Of a stretch of DNA of 64,000 nucleotides, positions 35,017 to 44,655 are shown piece by piece. Source of the DNA: RUG708 sp050946535 (GTDB taxonomy: Bacteria > Bacillota > Clostridia > Peptostreptococcales > Anaerovoracaceae); NCBI GenBank assembly GCA_050946535.1, contig JBMNUZ010000001.1:1-64000 (forward strand), in the 5' to 3' direction. The translations under genes were made by a program, and so were the position numbers. Every line of letters starts with the position of its first letter. Position 1 is the first letter of the stretch. The notes beneath the pieces are model-generated. The model searched no databases. It was given only the letters and a program-made list of their open reading frames with translations, and was not told the origin of the DNA.

Positions 35017-35120
35017 TAAAACATATCCCTTTTAACGGATCGTCCGCAGCTGTTGTCTTCTGAGATAAAACACGGTTCGGCCCGAATGATCATTAACTGT
35101 ATCTGATAATGAAGATAATG

Positions 35121-35148
35121 AAAAAAAAGACCACTTAACGCGGTCTTA
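35121..35148 (-). terminator. Weak terminator between rpmH and rnpA
   Basis: Minus-strand AAGACC...GGTCTT stem with an 8-nt loop, overlapping the rpmH stop codon and followed by a run of Us. It probably reduces rnpA relative to rpmH. Confidence 0.7.
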
Positions 35149-35280
35149 AGCTGAAAGGGACTTTCTGCCTCTCTGTCTTCTTCTTTTAAGCACGTTGCGT
35201 CCGTTTTTCGTACTCATTCTTTTTCTGAAACCATGTTCTTTTTTTCTCTGTCTTACTTTTGGCTGGTAAGTCTGTTTCAT
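35146..35280 (-). CDS. rpmH: 50S ribosomal protein L34
   Basis: A 44-residue, very basic protein beginning MKQTYQPKVRQRKKEHGFRK and containing KNGRNVLKRRRQRGRKSLSA at the end, the standard L34 pattern. The start has GGGAGGTG 7 nt upstream. First gene of the minus-strand block next to the origin. Confidence 0.96.
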   Translation of the reverse strand: MKQTYQPKVRQRKKEHGFRKRMSTKNGRNVLKRRRQRGRKSLSA

Positions 35281-35379
35281 ATTCCTGCACCTCCCGTATA
35301 TGTTTAATAACGCTGAAATCTCCGCGCTGTCAGGCGGAAGTGTCTTAGATCTGCGTAATCAGTGTACAATCGCCTGTTC

Positions 35380-35408
35380 ATTATAACTGCACTGCAAATA
35401 CATGTCAA
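35380..35408 (-). promoter_or_regulatory. Promoter of rpmH
   Basis: Perfect consensus on the minus strand: TTGACA (35408-35403), 17 bp, TATAAT (35385-35380), about 100 bp upstream of rpmH. It diverges from the dnaA promoter. Confidence 0.92.
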
Positions 35409-35504
35409 TGAATAAATCTTTCATACGGGTATAAAATCGGATATAAAAAAAACATCGGCGTCATAAATTAAGGTGTAAAATATAGACCTGAAATTCTCCG
35501 TGTT

Positions 35505-35634
35505 CTATCCACATGGTGTTGATAAAATATCTGTGGAAAACCAGGAAATTGTGGATTATTTCGGGCTCATCTCAGCAAAATACTTTAAATGCTTGTTATT
35601 GGACTTATCTGAATGCTATAATCGTTGTGGATAA
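35505..35634. other. oriC part 1: DnaA boxes upstream of dnaA
   Basis: Four boxes near TTATCCACA: 35505-35513 (one mismatch), 35532-35540 and 35550-35558 on the opposite strand (one mismatch each) and a perfect one at 35626-35634 on the opposite strand. The position between rpmH and dnaA and the strand switch of flanking genes mark this as the upstream half of a bipartite Firmicutes origin. Confidence 0.85.
35593..35622 (+). promoter_or_regulatory. Promoter of dnaA
   Basis: TTGTTA (35593-35598), 18 bp, TATAAT (35617-35622). The expected transcript start falls on the perfect DnaA box at 35626-35634, which suggests self-repression by DnaA. Confidence 0.65.
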
Positions 35635-35747
35635 GTGGCGGATAAGTCAACAAGCGCTGTTATTTTTATGCCCTTAATACGCTGCATACGTAATAATAAG
35701 CTGCTGTTTTTGACTTACACCAAATTTTTTATTGTTAGGGATCGATA

Positions 35748-37100
35748 ATGGAAAATACCTTTGAGCTAAGTGAAAAAGAAAAATGGAATATGGTTCTCCA
35801 GAAAATCAAGGCGGACAGCATGCCTGCTATCTACAGCACATGGATAAAACCGCTGAGATTCATTTCTGCTGACGAAAGCAACAGGGAGATCAGACTGACG
35901 ACTAACAGTTCGCTTTCAATAGGAATATTGAAAAACCGATATATGCCGATAATACGGCAGGCAGTAATAGATGTATACGGATACGATATGAACATCATAG
36001 TTACTCCGCAGTCGGAACAAGAGGCAATAACGGACACGCCTATGGCGGACAAGTACCAGCCGGATGAAAACGCACTGAATCCGCGGTACAATTTCGACAC
36101 CTTCGTAGTAGGAAGCAACAATGAACTTGCTTACGCGGCGTGCAGAGCTGTAGCGAAAGGACCTGTTTCCGTAAACAGCAATCCGCTCTTCATTTACGGA
36201 AATTCAGGACTCGGCAAGACTCATCTGATAAACGCGATCGGACATTACGTTCAGCAGAACGATCCTGCGAGGAAAGTCCTGTATCTTTCGTCTGAAACCT
36301 TCACGAACGAACTCGTCAATGCGCTGCAGAACCACGATATGGACAGATTCCGTGAAAAATACAGAAATATAGACATTCTCATGATAGACGACATTCAGTT
36401 CATCGAGAAAAAGGAAAGCACACAGACGGAATTATTCCACACTTTCAATACGCTGTATGAATCGAACAAACAGATCGTGTTCACAAGCGACCGGCCTCCA
36501 AAAGACATATCTACAATCGACCAGCGTCTCAAGAGCAGATTCGAATGGGGCCTGTCAGTAGATATACAGCCTCCGGATTTCGAAACAAGAGTCGCAATCC
36601 TTAAAAACAAGGCCGAGATGGAAGATATTGAGATCGACGATGAGATGCTCGAGATCTTTTACTTTATTGCAGAAAAGATAACCACGAACATAAGAGAGCT
36701 TGAAGGAGCGCTGAACACTCTGATCGCTCACGCAAACCTCACCAACAAGCCTCTTACGAGAAAGATGGCAGGCGAAGTCCTTAAGGGTGTGTTCAACACG
36801 AAGGAAAGAACGGTCGACATACCTCTGATAAAGAACACAGTCTGCGCGTACTACAACATCAACGTTCAGGACATGGATTCATCGAAGAGAACGAAGAACC
36901 TGGCTCATCCGAGGCAGATAGCCATGTATCTGTGCAGAGAACTGACCGACACATCTCTTCCTAAGATAGGAAAAAACTTCGGCAACAGGGATCATACCAC
37001 TGTAATACACGCCTGCGACAAGATTTCAAAGGAAATCAAGACAGACGAAAAACTTAAAGCAGACATAGAAAAATTGAAGAGCAGCATCATGGATATGTAA
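35748..37100 (+). CDS. dnaA: Replication initiator DnaA
   Basis: A 450-residue AAA+ initiator. Domain I is at residues 1-80. Domain III begins near RYNFDTFVVGSNN, with Walker A GNSGLGKTH and Walker B ILMIDDIQFI. The DNA-binding domain IV ends with AHPRQIAMYLCREL and the signature GNRDHTTVIHA. It binds the boxes on both sides of its gene. Confidence 0.98.
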   Translation: MENTFELSEKEKWNMVLQKIKADSMPAIYSTWIKPLRFISADESNREIRLTTNSSLSIGILKNRYMPIIRQAVIDVYGYDMNIIVTPQSEQEAITDTPMADKYQPDENALNPRYNFDTFVVGSNNELAYAACRAVAKGPVSVNSNPLFIYGNSGLGKTHLINAIGHYVQQNDPARKVLYLSSETFTNELVNALQNHDMDRFREKYRNIDILMIDDIQFIEKKESTQTELFHTFNTLYESNKQIVFTSDRPPKDISTIDQRLKSRFEWGLSVDIQPPDFETRVAILKNKAEMEDIEIDDEMLEIFYFIAEKITTNIRELEGALNTLIAHANLTNKPLTRKMAGEVLKGVFNTKERTVDIPLIKNTVCAYYNINVQDMDSSKRTKNLAHPRQIAMYLCRELTDTSLPKIGKNFGNRDHTTVIHACDKISKEIKTDEKLKADIEKLKSSIMDM

Positions 37101-37122
37101 ATCCACAGGGAACGGAAATCAA

Positions 37123-37275
37123 TTATCAACATACTATCAACAGGCTTTCAACAGGGTTTTTCACAGTTTATCCACAGGACAGACTCGGAAAACCTCGTTG
37201 AAAAGGCTTTATCCACATAATTTTTCCACATATCAACATGCTCTACTACTACTTCTACTAAGAAATCTTATAATA
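37123..37275 (+). other. oriC part 2: DnaA boxes, trio motif and unwinding site
   Basis: Between dnaA and dnaN there are two perfect boxes (37168-37176, 37209-37217), TTTTCCACA at 37222-37230, TTATCAACA at 37123-37131 and weaker ones. About 10 bp past the last box a CTA-rich tract (37243-37259, CTACTACTACTTCTACT) matches the DnaA-trio pattern of Bacillus subtilis, followed by an AT-rich stretch to about 37282. This is the likely strand-opening site. Confidence 0.88.
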
Positions 37276-37334
37276 AAAAAAATAGCCCAGGCGGAAACAA
37301 AAACCGTATTTACAATTTTCAGGAGCAGAAATTT

Positions 37335-38456
37335 ATGAAATTTACCATCAGTAAATATGAGCTGAACAAGGCTCTGAATAAAACGATGCTTGCACTTCCA
37401 GCGAGATCGCCGCTGAATATCTACAAGGGCATCCTGATTGAAATCGACGAAGCAGGCCTGATCACGCTGACCAGTTCAGACAGCGAGATGAGGATAGAAG
37501 AAAAGATACAGGCGGAAGAATACGAACCAGGAAAGACCGTCATTCCCGGCAAGCTCTTCTCAGACATAGTAAAAACGCTTCCGGATGAAAAGATCACTGT
37601 TTCGTGCGACGAAAACAACGTAGCGTTTATAACAACTGAAAGAAGCAGCTTCCAGATATCGACTTTCGACGCCGACGAATATCCTGAAACAGACGAATAT
37701 GAAGAGGACAAACAGATCACTCTGGACAAGGATACGTTCATCGATATGATCAATAAAACTAACTTTGCAGCCAGCAAGGTAGAAGGAAGAGGAGTCATAG
37801 TCGGATCGCTGCTCGATATCGAAGACGACAAAATAACGATGGTTTCGCTCGACGGCTTCAGAATGGCTATAGCCGAATCGCCGGCAGATACAAAAATAAA
37901 TGACGACGCAGAAATAATAATTTCCGCAAGAATTCTCAACAGCCTTACAAAACTCATCGCTGATGAAGATTTCGAAGATAACAAAATAGTGATTGAATAT
38001 AACGAAAAAAAGGCAAATGCGGAGATTATCACGAAGAACAGCAGAATCATCATCAGTCTGATCAACGGCAAATACCTCGACTATAAGAATCTTCTGCCTA
38101 AGGACTTCAAAGCTGAAGTCACTCTCAGCAAGGACGAATTCAGAAGAAGTATCGAGAGAGCTTCCCTTATGTCTACAGACGGCAGAAATAATCTCGTAAA
38201 GCTGAGATTTTCTGAAGATAATCTCAGAATCACCGCCAGATCGGAATCAGGAAATCTCGAAGACAATATTCCTGTTTCCGTGAATGGATCAGATATCGAA
38301 ATAGGATTCAATTCGCAGTATCTTCTCGAGGGACTCAGGGTCATCGATTCGGACAACATCATTTTCAAATATGAGACAAATGTCCGCCCGTGCACGATAG
38401 AACCTGAAAACGGCGGATATACGTACATGATACTTCCTGTAAGAATATTGAATTAA
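37335..38456 (+). CDS. dnaN: DNA polymerase III beta clamp
   Basis: A 373-residue sliding clamp with three similar subdomains. It starts MKFTISKYELNKALN and ends YTYMILPVRIL, with the hydrophobic pocket segment that receives clamp-binding peptides near the C-terminus (CTIEPENGGYTYMILPVR). It follows the second oriC part. Confidence 0.97.
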   Translation: MKFTISKYELNKALNKTMLALPARSPLNIYKGILIEIDEAGLITLTSSDSEMRIEEKIQAEEYEPGKTVIPGKLFSDIVKTLPDEKITVSCDENNVAFITTERSSFQISTFDADEYPETDEYEEDKQITLDKDTFIDMINKTNFAASKVEGRGVIVGSLLDIEDDKITMVSLDGFRMAIAESPADTKINDDAEIIISARILNSLTKLIADEDFEDNKIVIEYNEKKANAEIITKNSRIIISLINGKYLDYKNLLPKDFKAEVTLSKDEFRRSIERASLMSTDGRNNLVKLRFSEDNLRITARSESGNLEDNIPVSVNGSDIEIGFNSQYLLEGLRVIDSDNIIFKYETNVRPCTIEPENGGYTYMILPVRILN

Positions 38457-38463
38457 ACAAGAA

Positions 38464-39558
38464 ATGTATTTCAGTGAGATAGAGCTTAGAAACTTCAGAA
38501 ATTACAAGCATCTGAAAACAGAATTTCACGAAAAGGTCAATCTTCTGCTCGGGCAGAACGCACAGGGAAAGACGAATCTTCTCGAGGCGCTTTACCTGAC
38601 TTCGTTCGGAAAATCGTTCCGCCAGATAAGCGATTCGGATATGATCGGTTTCGGAGAAGATAATGCTTACGTGAAAGCGCACGCTCAGGGCAGATTAAAC
38701 GACGTGACCGTAGAAATCGGACTTGTAAAAAAGGGAAAAAGCATTAAAATCGATGGTGTTCCTGTAAGAAAAACTTCTGAACTACTGAACAATATTCATG
38801 TTATAATCTTTTCTCCGGATGATCTTAGAATAGTAAAGGATGATCCGGCACGCAGAAGAAAGTTCATAGACAGAGAGCTCATTCAGATAAAACCTGTTTA
38901 CTTTTCGGCGCTTACGAAATATCATCGCGTTCTTCAGCAGAAAAATGCTCTTCTGAAAAATCCGGATTCCGATATGAGGCTTCTGGATGTACTCGACGAG
39001 GAGCTCGCTTCCTACGGCTCGGCAGTCATAGACGAAAGAGCCGGATTCATAGAAAAACTTTCTGAAGTATCGCATGGAATACATTCTGATCTTACTGAAA
39101 ACAGGGAAGATTTTTCTGTGACGTATAAATCAAATATTCCTGTTTCAGACAACAGGGAGGAACAGAAATCCGTCTTCCTGGATATTCTTTCTCAGAGCAG
39201 AAGTGACGATATCGAAAGACGCACGTCATGCAGAGGTCCTCAGCGCGATGACCTCAATCTCTATATAAACGGCAAGATGATAAGAAAATACGGTTCTCAA
39301 GGGCAGCAGCGAACTGCTGCTCTTTCTTTGAAGCTCGCCGAAACAGCGATTATCAGAAATGAAACGGGCGATATGCCTGTTCTGCTTCTCGATGACGTGC
39401 TGTCAGAGCTCGATTTTGCGCGTCAGAAACAGCTCATAAATTCATTCAGTTCATCTCAGATTTTCATTACTGCCGCCGAAATAGACGGCAATCTGATGAA
39501 CGAAATATCTGATTACGAAATATATAAAATCAATAACGGGTCTGTGATACACGAATAG
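38464..39558 (+). CDS. recF: Recombination protein RecF
   Basis: A 364-residue SMC-like ATPase that loads RecA at gaps. Walker A is GQNAQGKTNLLEA, the signature is GSQGQQRTAALSLKLAE and Walker B is VLLLDDVLSELD. It starts 7 bp after dnaN with no clear ribosome site, so translation is probably coupled. The small S4-domain gene found between dnaN and recF in Bacillus is missing. Confidence 0.97.
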   Translation: MYFSEIELRNFRNYKHLKTEFHEKVNLLLGQNAQGKTNLLEALYLTSFGKSFRQISDSDMIGFGEDNAYVKAHAQGRLNDVTVEIGLVKKGKSIKIDGVPVRKTSELLNNIHVIIFSPDDLRIVKDDPARRRKFIDRELIQIKPVYFSALTKYHRVLQQKNALLKNPDSDMRLLDVLDEELASYGSAVIDERAGFIEKLSEVSHGIHSDLTENREDFSVTYKSNIPVSDNREEQKSVFLDILSQSRSDDIERRTSCRGPQRDDLNLYINGKMIRKYGSQGQQRTAALSLKLAETAIIRNETGDMPVLLLDDVLSELDFARQKQLINSFSSSQIFITAAEIDGNLMNEISDYEIYKINNGSVIHE

Positions 39559-39629
39559 AAATATTCCGTGCGGCCGGCGCGTTTTAATATAGATTATCTA
39601 AATAAACTGAAGACAAAGGAGTGAAGATT

Positions 39630-41552
39630 TTGCCTGATACAAAAGTAAATCACGAATATAACGCGGAACAGATTCAGGTTCTCGAGGGACTTGAACCTGT
39701 AAGAAAAAGACCTGGTATGTATATCGGTTCCACCAGTTCACAGGGTCTTCATCATCTCGTATACGAAATTGTTGACAACAGTGTCGACGAGGCACTTGCA
39801 GGATTTTGTCATAATATAGAAGTTACGATCACAGAGGATAATTCCATAATCGTAGAGGATGACGGCAGAGGCATGCCTGTAGACAAACATCCCAAACTCG
39901 GAATTCCAGCTGTCGAAGTAATACATACCGTTCTTCACGCCGGAGGAAAATTCGGCGGAGGAGGATACAAGGTTTCAGGAGGACTCCACGGCGTGGGAGC
40001 ATCTGTAGTTAATGCTCTTTCGGAAAGCATGGAAGTCCGGATCAAACGTAACGGAAAAATCTACGATCAGAAATATTCCAGAGGCAAAACTCTTACACCG
40101 CTGACTATAATAGGCGAATCTGATACTACAGGCACCTGGACAGAATTCAAGCCGGATCCGGAGATCTTCGAAAGCACTGAATTCGATTTCTCGGTTCTGG
40201 AGAAGAGTCTTAGAGAAACTGCATTTCTCAACAAAGGAATCAGGATAACTCTTACCGACGAAAGAGAAGAACCTGCCAAAAAGCTCGTATTCCATTACGA
40301 GGGCGGAATTAAGGAATTCGTTCAGTACTGCAACAGAAACAAGACTCCTATCAATGACGATATAATCTATTTCGAAGTAGTTAAAGAAAACTGCGAGTGC
40401 GAGATCGCGATGCAGTATACTCAGAGCTACAATGAATTCATTCTTTCATATGCCAATAATATAAATACAACCGAAGGCGGAACGCATCTCGTCGGCTTCA
40501 AAGCTGCACTTACGAGGGCGTTCAATGATTACGCGAGAAAGAACAAGTATCTGAAGGAAAAGGATCCTTCTCTTTCCGGAGACGATGTCAGAGAAGGACT
40601 TACAGCAATAATTTCGGTAAAGCTCACAGAACCGCAGTTTGAGGGCCAGACTAAGACAAAGCTTGGAAACAGTGAAATCAGAGGATTTGTAGACAGTGCC
40701 ACGGTTGAAAATGTAACGAGATTCTTCGAAGAAAACCCTGCTCAGGCAAGACTCATAATGGAAAAGGGAATTTCTGCGGCACACGCAAGAGAAGCCGCCA
40801 GAAAGGCCAGAGATCTGACGAGAAGGAAGAGCGTTCTCAACAGCATGACTCTTCCTGGAAAGCTTGCAGACTGCTCAGAAAAGGATCCAGCTATTTCAGA
40901 GATCTTCATAGTCGAGGGTGATTCAGCCGGCGGCTCCGCAAAAGAAGGCAGGGACAGAAAGAGACAGGCTATACTTCCTCTGCGCGGAAAAATTCTGAAT
41001 GTAGAGAAAGCCACTACCGATAAGATGCTCAATTCAGAAGAAATCAAGAATATGATCACAGCGTTCGGATGTGGCATCGGTGATAAATTCGACGAATCGA
41101 AACTCAGATATCACAAAATAATAATCATGACGGATGCCGATGTCGACGGAGCACATATCTGTACGCTGATGCTCACGTTCTTCTACAGATATATGAGGCC
41201 TCTGATCGAAAAGGGATATGTATATGTTGCCCAGCCGCCTCTTTACAAAGTTGCGAAGGGAAATGAAACATACTACACATATTCTGAAGAGGAGCAGAGA
41301 GATCTGATAAACCGGATCAGCGGAGACAATAAAAAGCTCGACATTCAGAGATACAAAGGTCTGGGCGAAATGGACGCGCAGCAGCTCTGGGAGACTACTA
41401 TGGATTACAACACCAGAACTTTGATCAAGGTTACAATCGAAGACTTTGAGATGGCTGACGAGACGTTCTCCGTACTCATGGGAGACAAAGTTCCGCCAAG
41501 AAGAAAATTCATAGAAGAAAATGCCAAATACGTAGACAATCTTGATATTTAA
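39630..41552 (+). CDS. gyrB: DNA gyrase subunit B
   Basis: ATPase subunit of gyrase. TTG at 39630 is the likely start, 7-8 nt after AAAGGAG. A GTG at 39621 directly abuts that site. This gives 640 residues beginning MPDTKVNHEYNAEQIQVLEG. GHKL motifs include EIVDNSVDEA and DDGRGMPV, and the TOPRIM motifs EGDSAGGSAKEGRDRKRQA and DADVDGAHI are intact. The C-terminal DFEMADETFSVLMGDKVPPRR matches the family. Confidence 0.97.
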   Translation: MPDTKVNHEYNAEQIQVLEGLEPVRKRPGMYIGSTSSQGLHHLVYEIVDNSVDEALAGFCHNIEVTITEDNSIIVEDDGRGMPVDKHPKLGIPAVEVIHTVLHAGGKFGGGGYKVSGGLHGVGASVVNALSESMEVRIKRNGKIYDQKYSRGKTLTPLTIIGESDTTGTWTEFKPDPEIFESTEFDFSVLEKSLRETAFLNKGIRITLTDEREEPAKKLVFHYEGGIKEFVQYCNRNKTPINDDIIYFEVVKENCECEIAMQYTQSYNEFILSYANNINTTEGGTHLVGFKAALTRAFNDYARKNKYLKEKDPSLSGDDVREGLTAIISVKLTEPQFEGQTKTKLGNSEIRGFVDSATVENVTRFFEENPAQARLIMEKGISAAHAREAARKARDLTRRKSVLNSMTLPGKLADCSEKDPAISEIFIVEGDSAGGSAKEGRDRKRQAILPLRGKILNVEKATTDKMLNSEEIKNMITAFGCGIGDKFDESKLRYHKIIIMTDADVDGAHICTLMLTFFYRYMRPLIEKGYVYVAQPPLYKVAKGNETYYTYSEEEQRDLINRISGDNKKLDIQRYKGLGEMDAQQLWETTMDYNTRTLIKVTIEDFEMADETFSVLMGDKVPPRRKFIEENAKYVDNLDI

Positions 41553-41629
41553 GTGTATGAAAGATCAGGAACGTCACATGCGCGGCACGACGCCGCTTGA
41601 AATTATCGGAATATAAGGAGCATTAATAC

Positions 41630-44116
41630 ATGGATAATATGATTGAGGACTCTAAAGCCCAGCATGTCGAAATAAACAAATTAATGCGGACTTCGTACAT
41701 CAACTACTCGATGAGTGTAATAATCGGACGAGCTCTTCCTGATGTGCGCGACGGTCTCAAACCAGTTCACAGAAGAATTTTATACGATATGATGGAGCTC
41801 GGAGTTACGCCTGACAAGCCTCACAGAAAATCGGCGCGTATCGTCGGCGATGTTCTCGGTAAATACCATCCTCACGGCGACTCGTCGGTTTACGATGCGA
41901 TGGTAAGGCTTGCGCAGAAATGGAATATGCGTTATCCGCTGGTCGACGGACACGGAAACTTCGGTTCAGTCGACGGAGACAGCGCTGCAGCCATGCGATA
42001 CACCGAGGCGAGAATGACGCCTCTTGCGCTGCAGATGCTGAGAGACATCAACAAAGATACGGTCGATTTTCAGCCGAACTTCGACGGTGACGAAAAAGAG
42101 CCGGTCGTTCTGCCTGCGAGATTTCCTAATCTGCTCGTAAACGGATCGAACGGCATAGCGGTAGGTATGGCGACTTCGATACCTCCGCACAATCTTACAG
42201 ACGTCATAAACGCCGTAATAAAGATGATCGACGACGAAAACTGCACAATAGACGACGTCATCGATATCATCAAAGCGCCGGATTTTCCTACAGGCGCTGA
42301 AATCGTCGGCTTCAAGGATGCGCGTGAAGCGTACAAAACCGGCCAGGGCAAGGTAACGGTAAGATCGAAATATCAGTTCGAAGAGACGAGCCACGGCAAA
42401 ATGCAGATCGTCTTTACGGAAATTCCTTATCAGGTAAACAAAGCGAGACTGATAGAAAAGATAGCCGAGCTGGTAAAAACAAAGAAAATCGAACACATCT
42501 CGGATATCAGGGACGAATCTGACAGAGACGGCATGAGAATAGTCGTTGAGCTGAAAAAGGACGCGAATCCGCGCATTACTCTCAACAGACTGTTAAAGCA
42601 TACTCAGCTTCAGGAAAATCAGAGCATCATAATGATCGCCCTCGTAAACGGTGAGCCTAAAATCCTGAATATTTATGAGATTTTGTCGCACTACCTCGAT
42701 TATCAGAAGGAAGTAGTCACCAGAAGGACGAGATTTGACCTGAAGAAAGCTCAGGAAAGAGCTCATATACTCGAAGGTTACCTGGTAGCACTCGACAATA
42801 TCGACGAAGTAATCAAGATAATCAGATCGAGTTATAACGACGCCAAGGAACGTCTCATGAAGAGGTTCGATCTTTCGGACGTTCAGGCGCAGGCTATACT
42901 CGACATGAGACTCGCCCGTCTGCAGGGACTCGAAAGAGAAAAGATCGAGAACGAATATGCCGAACTCATGAAGAAGATCGACTGGTTCAACAAGATCTTG
43001 TCCGATGAGAGCGTCCTCATGGGAGTCATCAGAGAAGAGCTCATCGAAATCAGAGACAAGTTCGGCGACAAGAGACGCACCGACATAGTGCCTGCCGAAG
43101 GCGAAATCGACGAAGAGCAGCTCATCGAGAACAAACAGGTTGCAATAACACTGACCCACCTGGGATACGTAAAGCGCATGTCGATGGACAATTACAAGAC
43201 CCAGAGACGCGGAGGCAAGGGAATCACAGGTCTTACGACGAGAGAAAACGATTTCGTGAAAGATCTGATCATTACTCAGACTCACGATAACCTGCTGTTC
43301 TTTACTAATACAGGCAAAGTATATAGAATAAAAGCGTATGAAATTCCGGAGGGAAAGAGAACTGCGAGAGGAACACCTGTAGTAAACTTTCTGAATCTGA
43401 TGCAGCATGAGAGAGTAACGGCTGTCATGCCTATACGCGAATTCAGCGAAGACAAGTATCTCGTCGCGGTTACCAGAAACGGAATCATCAAGAAGACGGC
43501 TCTCGGCCAATTCAACAAAAACAGGAAAAACGGCCTTCTCGCGATCAAACTCAAGGAAGGCGACGAGCTTATCGATGTCAAACAGACTACAGGCAGCAGC
43601 AGGATAATAATCGTTACGAAGTACGGCAAGTCGATCTGCTTCAACGAAGAAGACGTAAGGCCTATGGGAAGAGTAGCCGGCGGAGTCAAGTCGATTCAGC
43701 TTGACGAAAACGATGAAGTCGTTTCAATGGCTCTTGCAGAGAAAAACGAAGAGCTGCTCGTAGTTACTTCCGAAGGATACGGAAAGAGAACGCCTGTAAA
43801 GAATTACCCTGTTCAGAAACGCGGCGGCAAGGGAATTCTCACTTACGACAAGAGCAAGTTCGAAAAGACAGGACCTCTCGTCGGCGCGATGATCGTAAAT
43901 GAAGACGACGAAGTCATGCTTATCAATTCCGACGGAATCATCATCAGGATCAAGGCCGGAGATGTCTCGAGACTCGGCAGGACGACTCAGGGAGTCAAGA
44001 TCATGAGGGTATCAGACGATGCCAACATTATCGCAATCGCAAAGATTCCTGTCGAAGATTCAGACGATGGAAAAGGTCCTGACGGAGACGACATGCAGCT
44101 GACTCTGGACGTTTGA
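41630..44116 (+). CDS. gyrA: DNA gyrase subunit A
   Basis: An 828-residue DNA-cutting subunit. Catalytic Tyr is in AAMRYTEARM (Tyr124). The GyrA box QRRGGKG that allows DNA wrapping is present, marking gyrase rather than Topo IV, and a similar KRGGKG occurs further on. In the quinolone region (GKYHPHGDSSVYDAMVRLAQ) Ser85 and Asp89 match the susceptible residues 83 and 87 of Escherichia coli. The C-terminus is an acidic tail. Confidence 0.98.
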   Translation: MDNMIEDSKAQHVEINKLMRTSYINYSMSVIIGRALPDVRDGLKPVHRRILYDMMELGVTPDKPHRKSARIVGDVLGKYHPHGDSSVYDAMVRLAQKWNMRYPLVDGHGNFGSVDGDSAAAMRYTEARMTPLALQMLRDINKDTVDFQPNFDGDEKEPVVLPARFPNLLVNGSNGIAVGMATSIPPHNLTDVINAVIKMIDDENCTIDDVIDIIKAPDFPTGAEIVGFKDAREAYKTGQGKVTVRSKYQFEETSHGKMQIVFTEIPYQVNKARLIEKIAELVKTKKIEHISDIRDESDRDGMRIVVELKKDANPRITLNRLLKHTQLQENQSIIMIALVNGEPKILNIYEILSHYLDYQKEVVTRRTRFDLKKAQERAHILEGYLVALDNIDEVIKIIRSSYNDAKERLMKRFDLSDVQAQAILDMRLARLQGLEREKIENEYAELMKKIDWFNKILSDESVLMGVIREELIEIRDKFGDKRRTDIVPAEGEIDEEQLIENKQVAITLTHLGYVKRMSMDNYKTQRRGGKGITGLTTRENDFVKDLIITQTHDNLLFFTNTGKVYRIKAYEIPEGKRTARGTPVVNFLNLMQHERVTAVMPIREFSEDKYLVAVTRNGIIKKTALGQFNKNRKNGLLAIKLKEGDELIDVKQTTGSSRIIIVTKYGKSICFNEEDVRPMGRVAGGVKSIQLDENDEVVSMALAEKNEELLVVTSEGYGKRTPVKNYPVQKRGGKGILTYDKSKFEKTGPLVGAMIVNEDDEVMLINSDGIIIRIKAGDVSRLGRTTQGVKIMRVSDDANIIAIAKIPVEDSDDGKGPDGDDMQLTLDV

Positions 44117-44214
44117 TATAAACCACAGAGGGTATAAAATCAATGGTTTCGCCATGAGATCATTAATTTTATATTGTGCAGGAAAATATCAGATATCCTG
44201 AGGAGGAAAAAATA

Positions 44215-44637
44215 ATGGCAGATAAATTAAAAATGTCTGTGCCTGCTAAACCCGAGTATACTGGTGTGGTGAGACTGGCTGTTTCATCGGCTGCTTCTGC
44301 TGCGGGTTTCAGTGTTGAGGACATTGATGATATTGTGATTGCCGTGTCTGAGGTTTGCACCAATATCTTCTGCAGCGGTGCGACATCGTCTTACGAAGTA
44401 TCGTGTGAAATTGAAAATGACGGCATGACTATTACTATCGATGATATCAGTGATAGAGAAAATGAGGACGACGAAGATTTTCATCCGTGCTTCTGTCTTC
44501 CTGTTTCCAATTTTCTACCTGAATTTTACGACCCGTCGATATGCATGATCATGATTCGTGCGCTTATGGATGAAGTTACTATATATTCGTGCAGCGACGG
44601 CGACGTATTGATCAAGATGATCAAAAATTACAGATAA
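44215..44637 (+). CDS. RsbW/SpoIIAB-like anti-sigma protein, degenerate ATP site
   Basis: Read from the ATG at 44215 (GAGGAGG 7 nt upstream) it has 140 residues. The GHKL fold of anti-sigma kinases is suggested by the N box DDIVIAVSEVCTN and the end SICMIMIRALMDEVTIY. The glycine-rich G1 and G2 boxes that hold the ATP lid are replaced by acidic and other residues (ISDRENEDDEDFHPC, YDPSIC), so ATP binding and kinase activity are doubtful. It is 18 bp before the sigma gene, its likely target. No anti-anti-sigma gene is in the window. Confidence 0.8.
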   Translation: MADKLKMSVPAKPEYTGVVRLAVSSAASAAGFSVEDIDDIVIAVSEVCTNIFCSGATSSYEVSCEIENDGMTITIDDISDRENEDDEDFHPCFCLPVSNFLPEFYDPSICMIMIRALMDEVTIYSCSDGDVLIKMIKNYR

Positions 44638-44655
44638 AAAATACGGAGTTTTAAT

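Noticed and set aside
41630..44116. Quinolone-resistance change in GyrA
   Set aside because: The residues matching Ser83 and Asp87 are the susceptible Ser and Asp.
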